64,000 nucleotides of DNA. It comes from Anatilimnocola floriformis (GTDB taxonomy: Bacteria; Planctomycetota; Planctomycetia; Pirellulales; Pirellulaceae). Each line of letters starts with the position of its first letter. Positions within the stretch are counted from its first letter, which is position 1. Position numbers and translations under genes: made by a program. The notes below the pieces were generated by a model. The model was not told where the DNA came from. It ran no database searches and saw nothing but the letters and a program-made list of their open reading frames with translations. Positions 25,755 through 35,099 of this stretch are shown here, one piece after another. Location: contig NZ_JAMLFW010000001.1 in NCBI RefSeq assembly GCF_024256385.1, forward strand, positions 558,001 to 622,000. Direction: 5' to 3'.

Positions 25755-26729
25755 CTAGCCAGCCAGTTGTTCCCGCAACCACCGCCGGAGTTCGGTCCGG
25801 GGTGCGATATCGCGCAGCAGCCACGTATCGGTGTGGTTCGGAAACGGCAGGGCCTGGAAGGTGAATTTGCCAAGAGGCTGCGAGTTGGCCGGCTGCGAGT
25901 CCTTTAGAAATTGTTCGGTCGCGGCAATCGTTCCTTCGTGCGAAATCCATTGCGCTCGGCCGTTGAGGCGGGCGAGGCGTTCGCGGGCGGAGGCCGCATC
26001 GCTGTCGTCATAGGGCCAGCGGCGGACGCCGTCGTAATGGCTGTGGACGATGAAGCACTTCCAGAGTTTGGCGATCTTGTCGTTCCGTAAGCCGATGTAG
26101 TTGCAGGCAATCGCGCCGCGGGAAAAACCGGCGAGTACCAACCGCTGTGCATCGCCGCCATATTCGTGGCAGATGAGTTCAACTGCGGCCAGGCAGTAGT
26201 CGACGGTCGCTTGCGGATCGCCCCACCATTGCCGTTGGTTCTCTTTTTTCGCGGCGTTCACGAAGGGGAGCGTCAGGCAAATAAAGTCTTCGCCGCCGGA
26301 AACGCCGTAGGCCAGATTGCAGTCTTCGACGAGGCCGCTGTTGGTATCGCCGAGGTTATTTGAGTACGGGCCGTTGCCCGGATACTCGACGATCACCGGC
26401 CAGCTGCGATCCTTCGACCAGTTCTTCGGCAGATAAAGAGCGTGGTAGATGCCCGTGTCGCGCTGCGTGGGCAACTGCTGTTTCACCCGCAGACCGGGCG
26501 CGGGGGTGGCTTCTTTCATCGCCGGCGCGATCAGATCGGGCTTGATCGCCTTGAGGTCGATCGGCTGGGCCTGCTTCGGCTGATCGCGGCTGGGTTCTTG
26601 AGCGATCAGTGAAACAACGACGGAGGAGAAGAGCGCGAGCGTAAGGAGCCCGAGAACTGCCACTGCGATTCGAAGCGCGAAGCGGTTGAACTGAATCCGA
26701 CGAGCGGCGGCGTTGTTGGCGCTGGGCAT
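25755..26729 (-). CDS. Membrane-anchored or secreted alpha/beta hydrolase
   Basis: Predicted 324 residues from the ATG at 26729. One N-terminal hydrophobic helix (about 21-43) acts as a signal anchor. The nucleophile elbow is GFSRG (LVLAGFSRGAIACNY). A histidine-containing FPNHTDTW near the C-terminus fits the catalytic histidine, and an acidic residue lies between. VIVEYPGNGPYSNNLGDTN forms the oxyanion-side strand. It resembles esterase- or PHB-depolymerase-like periplasmic hydrolases; substrate unknown. It lies 36 bases after the peptidase gene on the same strand, so the two may be co-transcribed. Confidence 0.75.
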   Translation of the reverse strand: MPSANNAAARRIQFNRFALRIAVAVLGLLTLALFSSVVVSLIAQEPSRDQPKQAQPIDLKAIKPDLIAPAMKEATPAPGLRVKQQLPTQRDTGIYHALYLPKNWSKDRSWPVIVEYPGNGPYSNNLGDTNSGLVEDCNLAYGVSGGEDFICLTLPFVNAAKKENQRQWWGDPQATVDYCLAAVELICHEYGGDAQRLVLAGFSRGAIACNYIGLRNDKIAKLWKCFIVHSHYDGVRRWPYDDSDAASARERLARLNGRAQWISHEGTIAATEQFLKDSQPANSQPLGKFTFQALPFPNHTDTWLLRDIAPRTELRRWLREQLAG

Positions 26730-26765
26730 CCTAGCACACTGCAATTCTGCGAGTCACTCGCTCGC

Positions 26766-28253
26766 TTAACGCAACACATTGCCGCCGGAATCGGCAGCGA
26801 GCTCGCGATGCGTTGTTGGATCATTCATACGGGCCCCGCTTTGAGCCACGGCGCCGTCGGCTTGGGGATTCCAAGGTTGATCGACGGGGCGCGACCACTC
26901 GAGCAGGACGCGGCGATTCAGCGGCGCCGCGGCAGCCGTTCCGTTTTCGGCCGTACCCGGTAGGTTAGCCGATCCAACAGCGCTCTGCACCGGTACCAGG
27001 TCGGATTGTGACGGGCTATTAATCGGAGCCGCCAGCGGAGCCTCAGCAACGGCAGGGCGTTGCGACACATCACGCTGCTTCGCATACCAGCCTTCCGAAT
27101 AAGGACGGGCTAGGTTGTTGGTCGGACGAGCTTCGACTTGGCTGCCGGTGGCAAACTCAGGCCGCGGCGGCGAAACGGCTTCGAGGTTCTGCATGTGTGA
27201 CGGCTTCCGCATGGCCGGCGTGTGGGCATTCGTGGCTACATAGGCATGGGCCGGATTGCGTGGCGTCTGCGGATTTACGTGCTGAACCGGCGGTTGTTGT
27301 TGCTGATTGTATTGCTGCGGCTGAACGGCCACGGGCGAGGCAACCACCGAAGGCGTCGGTTGGCCTTGAGCGATTTGGTTCATCTGCTGAGCGTTCTGCT
27401 GCGACGCCGGTTGGGCATTGGCAGCGATCATCCGGTCGTTGCGATTGTTGACGCTATCGGCCGGTTGCAGCCGGGGACTGCCGATGCGGACCCATTCCAG
27501 CCAGGTGACTTGCAGATCCGAGAGATCCTTAAAGCCGTAATACTTCCGCGTGGCGGCGGGCCAGTTTTCGCTTTGCATACCGTCGCCGACGAACTGCACA
27601 AACTTCCGCTGGCCACCCTGCATGATCAGGTAACGAGTCAGCGAATAGCCTTGGGCATACAGCGGCAACATTTCCGGCGGATATTCCCGCATGGCGAACA
27701 TCTTGTTGAACGGGATGCCCTTGTCGGTCATCAAAAATTCGATGAGGAAACCGTCTTGCTTCCGCTTTTCGACATCATGTTCGACGGTAGTGCAAGCTCC
27801 TTCATCGGCCCAGCGGGGCAACGGCCGACCGAAGTGCGTGGCAAAGATGGTGTGCGTGATTTCGTGCGGCAACACCGAGTCGAGCACGCGCTCCTTCGAG
27901 CCTTGCACCGACATCGACCAACCGAAGGGAGTCCCTTGCCGGCTGAAGCTGAACTGCGTCACGCCGCCGGCGCCCAAGCCGGGGTTGACCTGAGCTTCGA
28001 TCGGGCAGGGCTGTTGCCAGGGTTGCAGTTCGGCGCCCAGCCATTCGATGGCGAGGTCGCGGCGGAAGGTTTCAGCCGCTTCGCAGATCTCGACTGCGAG
28101 AGCCTTGCTGGCCGCAGTCACGATGAAGTTTTGCGAGCGAGCGCTGGCTGCCGAGGCCACGGCGGGCAACAGGACGAGCGAAAGAATCGCCAGGACGTTG
28201 GCGACGCTGCGTTGGATCGAGACGAGGGTGAGCTTGAGGGGGCGAGCTTCCAT
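26766..28253 (-). CDS. Secreted zinc-metallopeptidase-like protein (HEITH, peptidase MA-like) with Gln/Pro-rich tail
   Basis: Predicted 495 residues from the ATG at 28253, with AAGGA nine bases before it. A signal peptide ends near ASAASA. The zinc-binding motif HEITH (130-134) is followed by the probable third ligand Glu151 in PRWADEG, the gluzincin arrangement used by the peptidase-MA-like proteins common in planctomycetes. The domain ends near residue 270. The remaining 225 residues are low complexity, with Gln-rich (PQQYNQQQQPPVQH) and Pro/Asn/Ala-rich runs. Probably a periplasmic or surface protease or scaffold; substrate unknown. Confidence 0.8.
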   Translation of the reverse strand: MEARPLKLTLVSIQRSVANVLAILSLVLLPAVASAASARSQNFIVTAASKALAVEICEAAETFRRDLAIEWLGAELQPWQQPCPIEAQVNPGLGAGGVTQFSFSRQGTPFGWSMSVQGSKERVLDSVLPHEITHTIFATHFGRPLPRWADEGACTTVEHDVEKRKQDGFLIEFLMTDKGIPFNKMFAMREYPPEMLPLYAQGYSLTRYLIMQGGQRKFVQFVGDGMQSENWPAATRKYYGFKDLSDLQVTWLEWVRIGSPRLQPADSVNNRNDRMIAANAQPASQQNAQQMNQIAQGQPTPSVVASPVAVQPQQYNQQQQPPVQHVNPQTPRNPAHAYVATNAHTPAMRKPSHMQNLEAVSPPRPEFATGSQVEARPTNNLARPYSEGWYAKQRDVSQRPAVAEAPLAAPINSPSQSDLVPVQSAVGSANLPGTAENGTAAAAPLNRRVLLEWSRPVDQPWNPQADGAVAQSGARMNDPTTHRELAADSGGNVLR

Positions 28254-29329
28254 GCTCTTGGATCCTTCCAAGGTTGTGACATCACCGGGGCGAAGTCGAG
28301 TGCGGGCGACTCCATCCATTCGGTGCTGCCTGGTCGGAGGTTGCCGCATCGTGCGACAACCCAGGTTGAGCCTCGTGGTTACTAAGCAACCGCGGGGCCA
28401 GTTCCTTCAGCAAAATTACGCGAACTTACCAGGCTGTGAGCTAAAGACTTGCGAGAGAACGCTTTCCTGCATTTTCGTCGCGAGTTTCAACCCTTCGCTG
28501 GCAGGCGAGTCCTTGTAAGATTTTCAAAACTTACCCTGGAAAACGGTCAAATGGAAAGAGGAAAACTCGGAAACTTGAGTCGAGTTTGCCGCATTCCCAG
28601 AAAAGATGCACTGCAGTGATAGCAGTTTGACCAGAGACCGGCAGCGAACGGAGCGGTGATTTGAATCGAAATCGCATGCTCTTCGTCACCGTAGCAGTCT
28701 TGAATTCGCGCGATGGAATATATAACAGGTTATCAAGTTTCTTGCGAATCCTGAAATATCTTGTATGCCAACGACTTGCGGCAAAATCAGGAGTTGAAAC
28801 CGGGGCGGGTTTATAACCTTTTTATAACCACCGCATATGATTCGCATGCGAATCAATTGTTTCCGCGGCAGTGTTCCATTCGACATCGGTCGGCTGCACT
28901 CAGCGCGCACCGGTCGCGCAGCGACGACTGTCATTTTCAAAAACATCAACCTAAGTGAGAAAGAGCAGTCGTCAATTAAATGCGATGTGGTGGCAACTTA
29001 GGTCAGAAAATGTCGTGACGCTGTTATCGGCCTTTTCTCTCTCCCCTCGCCCCGTTTCGGGGAGAGGGGTCGGGGGTGAGGGGATAATGCGCGAGTTTGA
29101 CTCAATTTTCTGGCGAACTGGTCGGCAATCCATAGTGCGTGCTCATTAGCAGACTCTCGCTTCGGTTCACCCCTCACCCCCAGCCCCTCTCCCCGAAGCG
29201 GGGCGAGGGGAGCAGGACAGGATGCTGCCTGCCGAGCGCTCACGCTGGCGCTGATTTCGGGAGGGCGAGGCGCCTCACCATCCCGTCGCTGGCGTGAATG
29301 GTAGCGGCGACTAGAGAACAAGCGAATGC
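28254..29329. other. Gene-poor 1.1-kb intergenic region
   Basis: No convincing gene is present. Bases 28254-28520 are upstream of the HEITH peptidase gene and of average composition. Bases 28530-28990 are clearly richer in A and T than the surroundings and include ATATATAACAGGTTATCAAG and TTTATAACCTTTTTATAACC. From 29038 to 29211 there is an inverted REPIN-like pair. Short open frames of 60-90 codons exist here but are antisense to each other, lack ribosome-binding sites and are partly translated repeat. A small RNA or long regulatory region is possible; nothing in the sequence proves it. Confidence 0.5.
29038..29211. repeat. REPIN-like inverted repeat pair
   Basis: The first copy (about 29038-29084) reads CTCCCCTCGCCCCGTTTCGG, then GGAGAGGGGTCGGGGGTGAG. 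The second (29170-29211) is its near-perfect reverse complement (CCCCTCACCCCCAGCCCCTC, then TCCCCGAAGCGGGGCGAGGG). Each has its own small CGGGGAG-type hairpin, and the two together could form a stem of about 45 bp with an 85-base loop. This is the cleanest pair of this repeat in the window. Confidence 0.75.
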
Positions 29330-29839
29330 TCACTTCACCGCCGTCCCTTCAATCCGATAGACCGACAGCGTGTTACCGTTCTCACCTTTAACCGGTGCGA
29401 CGCGGAAGATGCCTTCCACGGTGATTTCGTCGGTCGTGAAGTCTGTTCGCAGTTTGCCTTGCAGTTCCACTTCGATGGCATGATGGGCTTGGCCGCCGGG
29501 GCCGAAGGGGCATTCTTTTTCTCGCATCAGGTGGAACTGGCGGATGTTGCTCCGCTGAAAGACCGCGCCGTTCATCCAGCCTTTGATGCGGACGGGCTTT
29601 CCTTCGAGCACTTTGATCGACGTCGTCAGCATCCACGGCTGAAAGACCGAATCGGGCTCCATGCCGATGTCGAGGCGTTCCCACTTGAGATCTTCCGTGA
29701 CGGGAGGCGACGGCGGGGCGACGATCGGCGTAGTGTCGACTGGTTTTACGGGCGCGGTCGGGCTGACTGGCGGCGTTGGTGCGCAGCCAGCGAGCAGCGT
29801 TGCTGCCAATAGCATCAGTACTCGCCCTGAACCATTCAT
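29330..29839 (-). CDS. Lipoprotein, DUF3299-like
   Basis: Predicted 169 residues. The lipobox LLAGC puts the lipidated cysteine at residue 19. A Pro/Thr/Val-rich linker of about 30 residues follows, then a compact beta domain with GKPVRIKGWMNGAVFQRS, FHLMREKECPFGPGGQAHHA and a final EITVEGIFRVAPVKGENGNT. This arrangement (gain of a ligand-like CPFGPG segment within an OB-like barrel) resembles the DUF3299 family of periplasmic proteins, whose role is unknown. It is transcribed alone, divergent from the NfeD gene across about 210 bases. Confidence 0.7.
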   Translation of the reverse strand: MNGSGRVLMLLAATLLAGCAPTPPVSPTAPVKPVDTTPIVAPPSPPVTEDLKWERLDIGMEPDSVFQPWMLTTSIKVLEGKPVRIKGWMNGAVFQRSNIRQFHLMREKECPFGPGGQAHHAIEVELQGKLRTDFTTDEITVEGIFRVAPVKGENGNTLSVYRIEGTAVK

Positions 29840-30052
29840 TTTGCGCCTCGTTCTCCTATCTTAGTCCGCCATTCGTGGGAGGAGCCATTGGTCGGCCCGG
29901 CGATTGCATCGCCGCCTTCGCCAATTCTGCCAGCAAGCGAGCGAATACACGATTGCCGACCGCAACGGCTGACCGCGTGGGGCCGGCAGCCTATAATCAA
30001 GCTAACCGAATGGTCGGTCGCATTCGCCAGACCCACGGTGGTGCGAGGAGTT

Positions 30053-32350
30053 ATGCCACAGATCGCTCAACTGAATCGGCCGGCTGTCTCTCGCTGGACT
30101 CTCTGGAGCCTGGCGTTGGTCGCGGTCTACGCGCTCGTGTCGGTGATGTCGCCGGCAGCGATTGCTTTCGATCACCCGGCGATTCCGCCGCTCCCTCCGA
30201 AGAAAAAGGCCAAAGACGAACGGCCTGCTGACCCCAACGTCGACAAAGCTGTCGCGAAGGCAAAAGGGGAGCCCAAGGAACAGGCGAAAGAAGAGAAGGC
30301 CGCGACCGTTGTCGTCATTCAAGTGCCGCTGCCGTTGACCGGCAATGTCGATCAGCTGGTGCAGGGGCAGATTTCTCGCGCGGTCAAACGCCTCCCTGCC
30401 GATGCCAAGCGACCGACGCTGATTTTGGAATTTCGCCCCGAAGCCGAATCGGCCGGCGAAGGGAGCGACTTCAGCCGAGCCCATTCGCTGGCACGCTACC
30501 TGGTCGGCGAGGATCTCGCCACGGTCAAAACAGTCGCGTACTTGCCCCATTCGGTGAAGGGGCACGCCGTGCTGCCGGTGCTCGCCTGCGAGCAGATTGT
30601 GATGTCGAAAGATGCGGAGCTCGGCGCCGCGGGAGTCGATGAAAAGCTGCTCGACGAAACGATGCGCGGCGCTTACCGCGAGTTTGCCACGCGCCGGCTG
30701 ACCATTCCGCCAGCCGTCGCTCTCGGCATGCTCGACGACGATCTCGAAATCACTCGCGTCACCACGCCGGACGGCGTGCGATACGAAACGGCAGAAGGTG
30801 TGGCGAAGCTGCGGGCCGATGGGCTCGCCAATCGCGAAGATACGCTCTTCCGCGGCGGTGAAAAACACTTTCTCGACGGCAACCGGATGCGGCAGTACGG
30901 TTTCGCCACGCACTTAGCCGAAGACAAGCCGAGCCTGGCCGCGGCGCTCAATGTTTCGCCAGCTTCGCTTCGCGCGCCGCTCGTTCCCGACCAAGGTTGG
31001 AAGCCGATCCGCGTTGAGATCGACGGCCCGGTGAATCAACAAAAGGTGAACTGGATTCGCCGCGTTGTAAACGATCATCGCAAGCAGGGAGATTTCAATC
31101 TGCTCTGCATCGAGATCAATAGCGCCGGCGGCAATGTCAACGAAAGCGTCCGACTCGCGCAAGCCATTGCCGACTTCGGCAAGGATATTCGAACCGTCGG
31201 CATTATTCGTCGCGAAGCCCGCGCCGACGCCGGCATCATCGCCTGGGCTTGCGACGACTTAGTGATGTGGGAAAACGCCCGCATTGGCGGCCAGGGCGAT
31301 GCGCGAAACATTCGTGATCGCGACCGCGAAAACCTCCGCGGTCCACTTGAGCAAATCGCCATGCTGCGTCAACGCACTTGGTCGCTGCCGCTCGCGCTTG
31401 TCGATTCGAATACGCAACTCTGGCCCTATCAGCGTGCCGGCTCGAACGACTTTCTGTACTTGTCCACCGACGAATGGAGCAACTTGCCCGAGAAAGAAGA
31501 TTGGCTGCGCGGCGCCAACATGCTGCCGACGGCTGACGGGTTCGATGCCAAAACCGCTCACGAAATCGGCCTGGCCACCCATGTGATCAACAGCGAAGAA
31601 GAACTCAAAAGCCTCTATCATCTCGACGGCGAGATCAAAAGGGTCCGCTCGAATTGGGCTCTGCAAGCCATCGAATGGCTCGCCGATCCGCGTCTGTCAG
31701 CGATGTTGCTGTTTGTGGCGATGTTTGCCCTGATGATCGAATTTTCTTCACCCGGCGTCGGCGTGCCGGGGTTTGTCGCGCTCCTCTGCTTCGTCCTCTT
31801 CTTCTGGTCGCAATTTTTGCACGGTACGGCGACAGGTTTAGAAATCTGCCTGTTCGTCGTCGGCATCATTTGCGTGCTGATCGAAATCTTCGTTGCGCCG
31901 GGAACGATGGTGTTCGGCCTGGGCGGCGGCTTGATGATTGTGTCGTCGATCATTCTCGCCAGTCAGACGTTTGTGTTGCCGACGAACACTTATCAGCTGC
32001 AGCAGATGCCGGTTTCGCTGACGGTGTTTATTGTTGGTTTGACCGGCGCGTTTGTCGCCGTTGGTTTGGTGCGCCGCTATTTGCCCGAAACGCCGTACTT
32101 CAACAAAATGATTCTGCAACCGCCAGGGGGCGAAGAACTCGAGCATCGGCAAGTGCGCGAACAGCTAGTGCAATGGGCCCATCTCTCCGGCAAGCGCGGT
32201 GTGACCACCACCGCCCTCTTCCCTTCCGGCAAGGCTCTCTTCGGCGATGAAATGGTTGGCGTGGTCAGCGCGGGCGAAATGATCGAAAAAGGGGCCAGCG
32301 TGGTGGTCGTCGAAGTCCTCGGCAGCCGCGTGCTGGTGCGTGAAGTTTAA
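30053..32350 (+). CDS. Long NfeD-family membrane protein with two degenerate ClpP/SDH-like domains
   Basis: Predicted 765 residues from the ATG at 30053, just after GCGAGGAG. Layout: signal anchor (about 15-38), charged linker, first serine-dehydrogenase-like (ClpP-fold) domain (about 85-290), second such domain (about 320-530), four to five membrane helices (about 540-690), then an NfeD OB-fold domain (about 705-765). In active NfeD proteases a serine precedes AG in the ASAG motif. Here the equivalent positions are KGHAVLPVLAC (domain 1) and RADAGIIAWAC (domain 2), with no serine in either. So it is probably a scaffold rather than a protease. It heads a cluster with two secreted paralogues and a short NfeD. 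Confidence 0.85.
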   Translation: MPQIAQLNRPAVSRWTLWSLALVAVYALVSVMSPAAIAFDHPAIPPLPPKKKAKDERPADPNVDKAVAKAKGEPKEQAKEEKAATVVVIQVPLPLTGNVDQLVQGQISRAVKRLPADAKRPTLILEFRPEAESAGEGSDFSRAHSLARYLVGEDLATVKTVAYLPHSVKGHAVLPVLACEQIVMSKDAELGAAGVDEKLLDETMRGAYREFATRRLTIPPAVALGMLDDDLEITRVTTPDGVRYETAEGVAKLRADGLANREDTLFRGGEKHFLDGNRMRQYGFATHLAEDKPSLAAALNVSPASLRAPLVPDQGWKPIRVEIDGPVNQQKVNWIRRVVNDHRKQGDFNLLCIEINSAGGNVNESVRLAQAIADFGKDIRTVGIIRREARADAGIIAWACDDLVMWENARIGGQGDARNIRDRDRENLRGPLEQIAMLRQRTWSLPLALVDSNTQLWPYQRAGSNDFLYLSTDEWSNLPEKEDWLRGANMLPTADGFDAKTAHEIGLATHVINSEEELKSLYHLDGEIKRVRSNWALQAIEWLADPRLSAMLLFVAMFALMIEFSSPGVGVPGFVALLCFVLFFWSQFLHGTATGLEICLFVVGIICVLIEIFVAPGTMVFGLGGGLMIVSSIILASQTFVLPTNTYQLQQMPVSLTVFIVGLTGAFVAVGLVRRYLPETPYFNKMILQPPGGEELEHRQVREQLVQWAHLSGKRGVTTTALFPSGKALFGDEMVGVVSAGEMIEKGASVVVVEVLGSRVLVREV

Positions 32351-32448
32351 GCCGCCTGTCCGTTAAAAATGTTGTCAGGCCAAGGCAACTCTCATTAGAA
32401 TTACGTCGCGCCTTGAGTTCGCCTGCACCTTCTGTCAGCAGAATACTT

Positions 32449-33369
32449 ATGAAACTGTGCCTTTACGCGCTTGCCGTGTGGCTGGCGTCGGTTGCCACAC
32501 TTCCTGCGCTCGAAGTGGAAGTGAAGAATCTTTCGGCGGCGCTTTATAGCGAGATCGCCACGCTGCACGAGTGGACCCACGAATCGCCCGCAGGGGTGAT
32601 GGTGGTCTACCAACCCCCGAAAGGAAAGCTCCTCTGCGGCGTGAGCTATCAACTGTCGATTACCTGGGGCAAGGACAACCAATACGAGGTTCCCAGGAAG
32701 GAAATCGGAATTGAACGCGCCATTGGAATCGGCACGCTAGATGAGTTTGGCGGCTTGAAGATTCAAAAAATACAAGATTGGGATATGACGGGGCTGCGGA
32801 TTTATAACACACAAGAATTCAAGACGACGATCTATTGCAGGCATCCGCTCTACTTGCTGGAGCCCGGCACGAAAGAGATCGATTTCAAACTTGCGGGCAA
32901 ATCGCACAAGCTGAAGCTCGATAAGCCGCCGCAACCGTTCGATCCAACGAGCAGTTGCAAAATCGAAGTGCTGCAGACCGAACGTCATGCTTCAGTGCCG
33001 CTGAAAGTACACGAGTATCCCGATCAACTCGTCAAGCTAAGTTCTACGCTGACCAATCCAGGTGGCAGCGTCTTAGCGGTGCAAGTGCGCGCTCAAGTGC
33101 AGACCGTGGGTTACGACGCCTTCGTCAAAAATAATAGCGGCCTGGAAATCAATCGCTTCTTTCTCTCGTTCGCCAAAGGAGGCCGAGCGATCTGCCTGGG
33201 CAACACCGATAAGCAAGGAATCTTTGACGTTTCGGGGCCTAAATTTACGGCGAAGAATGAACCGCAAACCACCACGCTCTACTTCGCCGTGCCGGCGAAC
33301 GTCACGGCGTTTGAGCTGAACTATATGGGACATCCCGTCGGAAAATGCACCGCAGAGGTACAACCATGA
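32449..33369 (+). CDS. Secreted protein of unknown function, first of a coupled paralogous pair
   Basis: Predicted 306 residues from the ATG at 32449 (a longer frame to 32413 lacks a signal peptide). A signal peptide ends near LPALE. The mature protein is beta-rich, with two domains of about 140 residues. It shares wording with the next gene: LYSEIATL, GKLLCGVSYQLSITW, FFLSFAKGGRAICLGN and the TTLYFAVPANVTAFEL ending. No catalytic motif was seen. Its stop overlaps the start of the next gene (ATGA), so expression is coupled. It starts 98 bases after the long NfeD gene. Confidence 0.75.
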   Translation: MKLCLYALAVWLASVATLPALEVEVKNLSAALYSEIATLHEWTHESPAGVMVVYQPPKGKLLCGVSYQLSITWGKDNQYEVPRKEIGIERAIGIGTLDEFGGLKIQKIQDWDMTGLRIYNTQEFKTTIYCRHPLYLLEPGTKEIDFKLAGKSHKLKLDKPPQPFDPTSSCKIEVLQTERHASVPLKVHEYPDQLVKLSSTLTNPGGSVLAVQVRAQVQTVGYDAFVKNNSGLEINRFFLSFAKGGRAICLGNTDKQGIFDVSGPKFTAKNEPQTTTLYFAVPANVTAFELNYMGHPVGKCTAEVQP

Positions 33370-34304
33370 ACAAGCTGACTCTGTATATCATCTGCACGCT
33401 GCTCGCCATCGGTGGTCGCTTGTCGGCGGCCGAGGTCGCGCTGAAGGACTCGCAGTGCGCCACCTACTCTGAAATTCCCATGTTCGCTCCGGTGCGCGGC
33501 GGCAGTCGTTTCATCAAGCAGTCGTATACCGCGCCGGCTGGCAAGGTGCTTTGCGAACTCTCGTTGCTTTACACCATTCGCTGGGACGCCAAGACCGAAT
33601 CTGTGGAGCTCAACAGCAAACAGTTGAGCGCAAAAGCCAACCAGGGAACTACCAAGCCGATAGGCAAACGCGAAACCATCGTCGGGTTTCTCCTGAATGA
33701 TTACGAAGACACCTCGCCGCTCCTGTCGGCATATCGCAGTTACGATTGGAAAGAAAAACCAATAACGCAGCATCGGGTACATCGTTTGTTTCTGGTCGAC
33801 GCCGATGCCAAGGAACTGGAAGCGAAGGTTGGCAAGGAAACGGTGAAGGTCGCGATTCCGCCTGCGGCTCGGTACGAACCCTGGCAGAACGTGAAAGTGA
33901 AATTTGTCAGCGCCAAACCGCTCGACGCGTTAACCAAAGGGGACAACTTTGGGAATACCGAAGAACAAATCAAATTCGTCAACCGTGATGGCGCGATCCT
34001 GGCCGTGAAACTGGAATTGCAGCGAGCCAAGCCACGGAAGGAATTCGACGCCAGTCCCGATCCTTACGACTATCTCGAGGTCGATCAATTCTGCCTGCTA
34101 TTCGGCCGGGGCGGTCTGGCTGCTTGTCTCGGCAAAGAGTCGTCGGGGGGGCTCGATTACGACCACTCGTTTCGATTCGAGGCAGAAGGATTGCAACAAG
34201 AGTCACAGACCGTGACCCTGTGCTTTCCGATTCCGATCACGCTGACGCAGTTCGACGTCGCGCTGTTCAATCAGGTCGTCGCCAAGGGAAAGGTCAGCCG
34301 TTAG
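33366..34304 (+). CDS. Secreted protein of unknown function, second of the coupled paralogous pair
   Basis: Predicted 312 residues from the ATG at 33366, which overlaps the preceding stop. The signal peptide ends near RLSAAE. Matching segments to its neighbour are YSEIPMF, GKVLCELSLLYTIRW, FCLLFGRGGLAACLGK and VTLCFPIPITLTQFDV, so the two arose by tandem duplication. Identity is low, so the duplication is old or the pair diverged quickly. Paired expression suggests a heterodimer. I do not recognise the family. Confidence 0.75.
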   Translation: MNKLTLYIICTLLAIGGRLSAAEVALKDSQCATYSEIPMFAPVRGGSRFIKQSYTAPAGKVLCELSLLYTIRWDAKTESVELNSKQLSAKANQGTTKPIGKRETIVGFLLNDYEDTSPLLSAYRSYDWKEKPITQHRVHRLFLVDADAKELEAKVGKETVKVAIPPAARYEPWQNVKVKFVSAKPLDALTKGDNFGNTEEQIKFVNRDGAILAVKLELQRAKPRKEFDASPDPYDYLEVDQFCLLFGRGGLAACLGKESSGGLDYDHSFRFEAEGLQQESQTVTLCFPIPITLTQFDVALFNQVVAKGKVSR

Positions 34305-34344
34305 TGTGCCATTGGCCGGCGGTGATCTTTGCTAAAATACTCGC

Positions 34345-34998
34345 ATGGACTATTTCACCTGGGCTTTGATTCTGCTGGTCTTTGGGCTGGTTTGCCTCGT
34401 GCTGGAGTTTTTCGTTCCCTCGAGCGGCATGCTGGGAGCGCTCTGCGCGCTGTCGCTGATCGCCGCGATCGTGCTCGGGTTTATGAGCGGCACGACGACG
34501 GGTGCTGCGATGTTGCTGGGAGTGCTGATCAGCGTGCCGGCGTTTTTGTTTGCCGCCATTCAGCTATGGCCCAGCACTTCGCTCGGCAAGATGATTCTGA
34601 ATGAACCACCCAGCCATGCCGACGAACTGTTGCCGGAAACGCCCAGTTATCGCGGCCTGCGCGATCTCGTCGGCAAGCGCGGCACCGCCAAGAGCCTGAT
34701 GTTGCCGGGGGGCATCGTGCAGATTGAAGGCAAGAACTACGACGCCATCAGCGAAGGGACGCCCATCGAACCCGGTCAACGTGTTCTCGTTGTGCAGATC
34801 AGCACGCAACGACTCGTCGTGCGTGGCGAAGACGGAGATCTTGAGCAGCCTGCGATCCAACATGGAACGGTAAAGCAGGAAGAGATGCAGCGCGACAGTC
34901 GCGTTTCTTACAACTCGCACGTTGCGAACCCGATACCGCTCGAAGCGCCGCCGCCGGCGGACATCGCCGATCCATTTGCGGAAGAAGAAGCCCGGTAA
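34345..34998 (+). CDS. Short NfeD-family membrane protein
   Basis: Predicted 217 residues. Three hydrophobic helices (about 5-22, 28-50, 55-75) are followed by a linker and an NfeD OB-fold domain (VGKRGTAKSLMLPGGIVQIE through QRVLVVQISTQRLVVRGED, about 110-155), then a disordered acidic tail. In other bacteria short NfeD proteins act with a flotillin/stomatin partner in membrane microdomains. None is adjacent here; the next gene is a small zinc-ribbon protein. TAAAAT-like text upstream (about 34332) could be a weak -10 box. Confidence 0.8.
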   Translation: MDYFTWALILLVFGLVCLVLEFFVPSSGMLGALCALSLIAAIVLGFMSGTTTGAAMLLGVLISVPAFLFAAIQLWPSTSLGKMILNEPPSHADELLPETPSYRGLRDLVGKRGTAKSLMLPGGIVQIEGKNYDAISEGTPIEPGQRVLVVQISTQRLVVRGEDGDLEQPAIQHGTVKQEEMQRDSRVSYNSHVANPIPLEAPPPADIADPFAEEEAR

Positions 34999-35099
34999 TC
35001 AGTCTGAAACTGCTTGTTCCAGCCAAAATTCGATTTGCGACAAGCTTTCTTACTCGCCAGCGAATATTACGGAAACAATTCGTGGTCAGAGGAAAGTAA

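Noticed and set aside
28686-29149. Short frames of 60-90 codons in the gene-poor region
   Set aside because: They overlap each other on opposite strands, lack ribosome-binding sites, and one is largely translated repeat.
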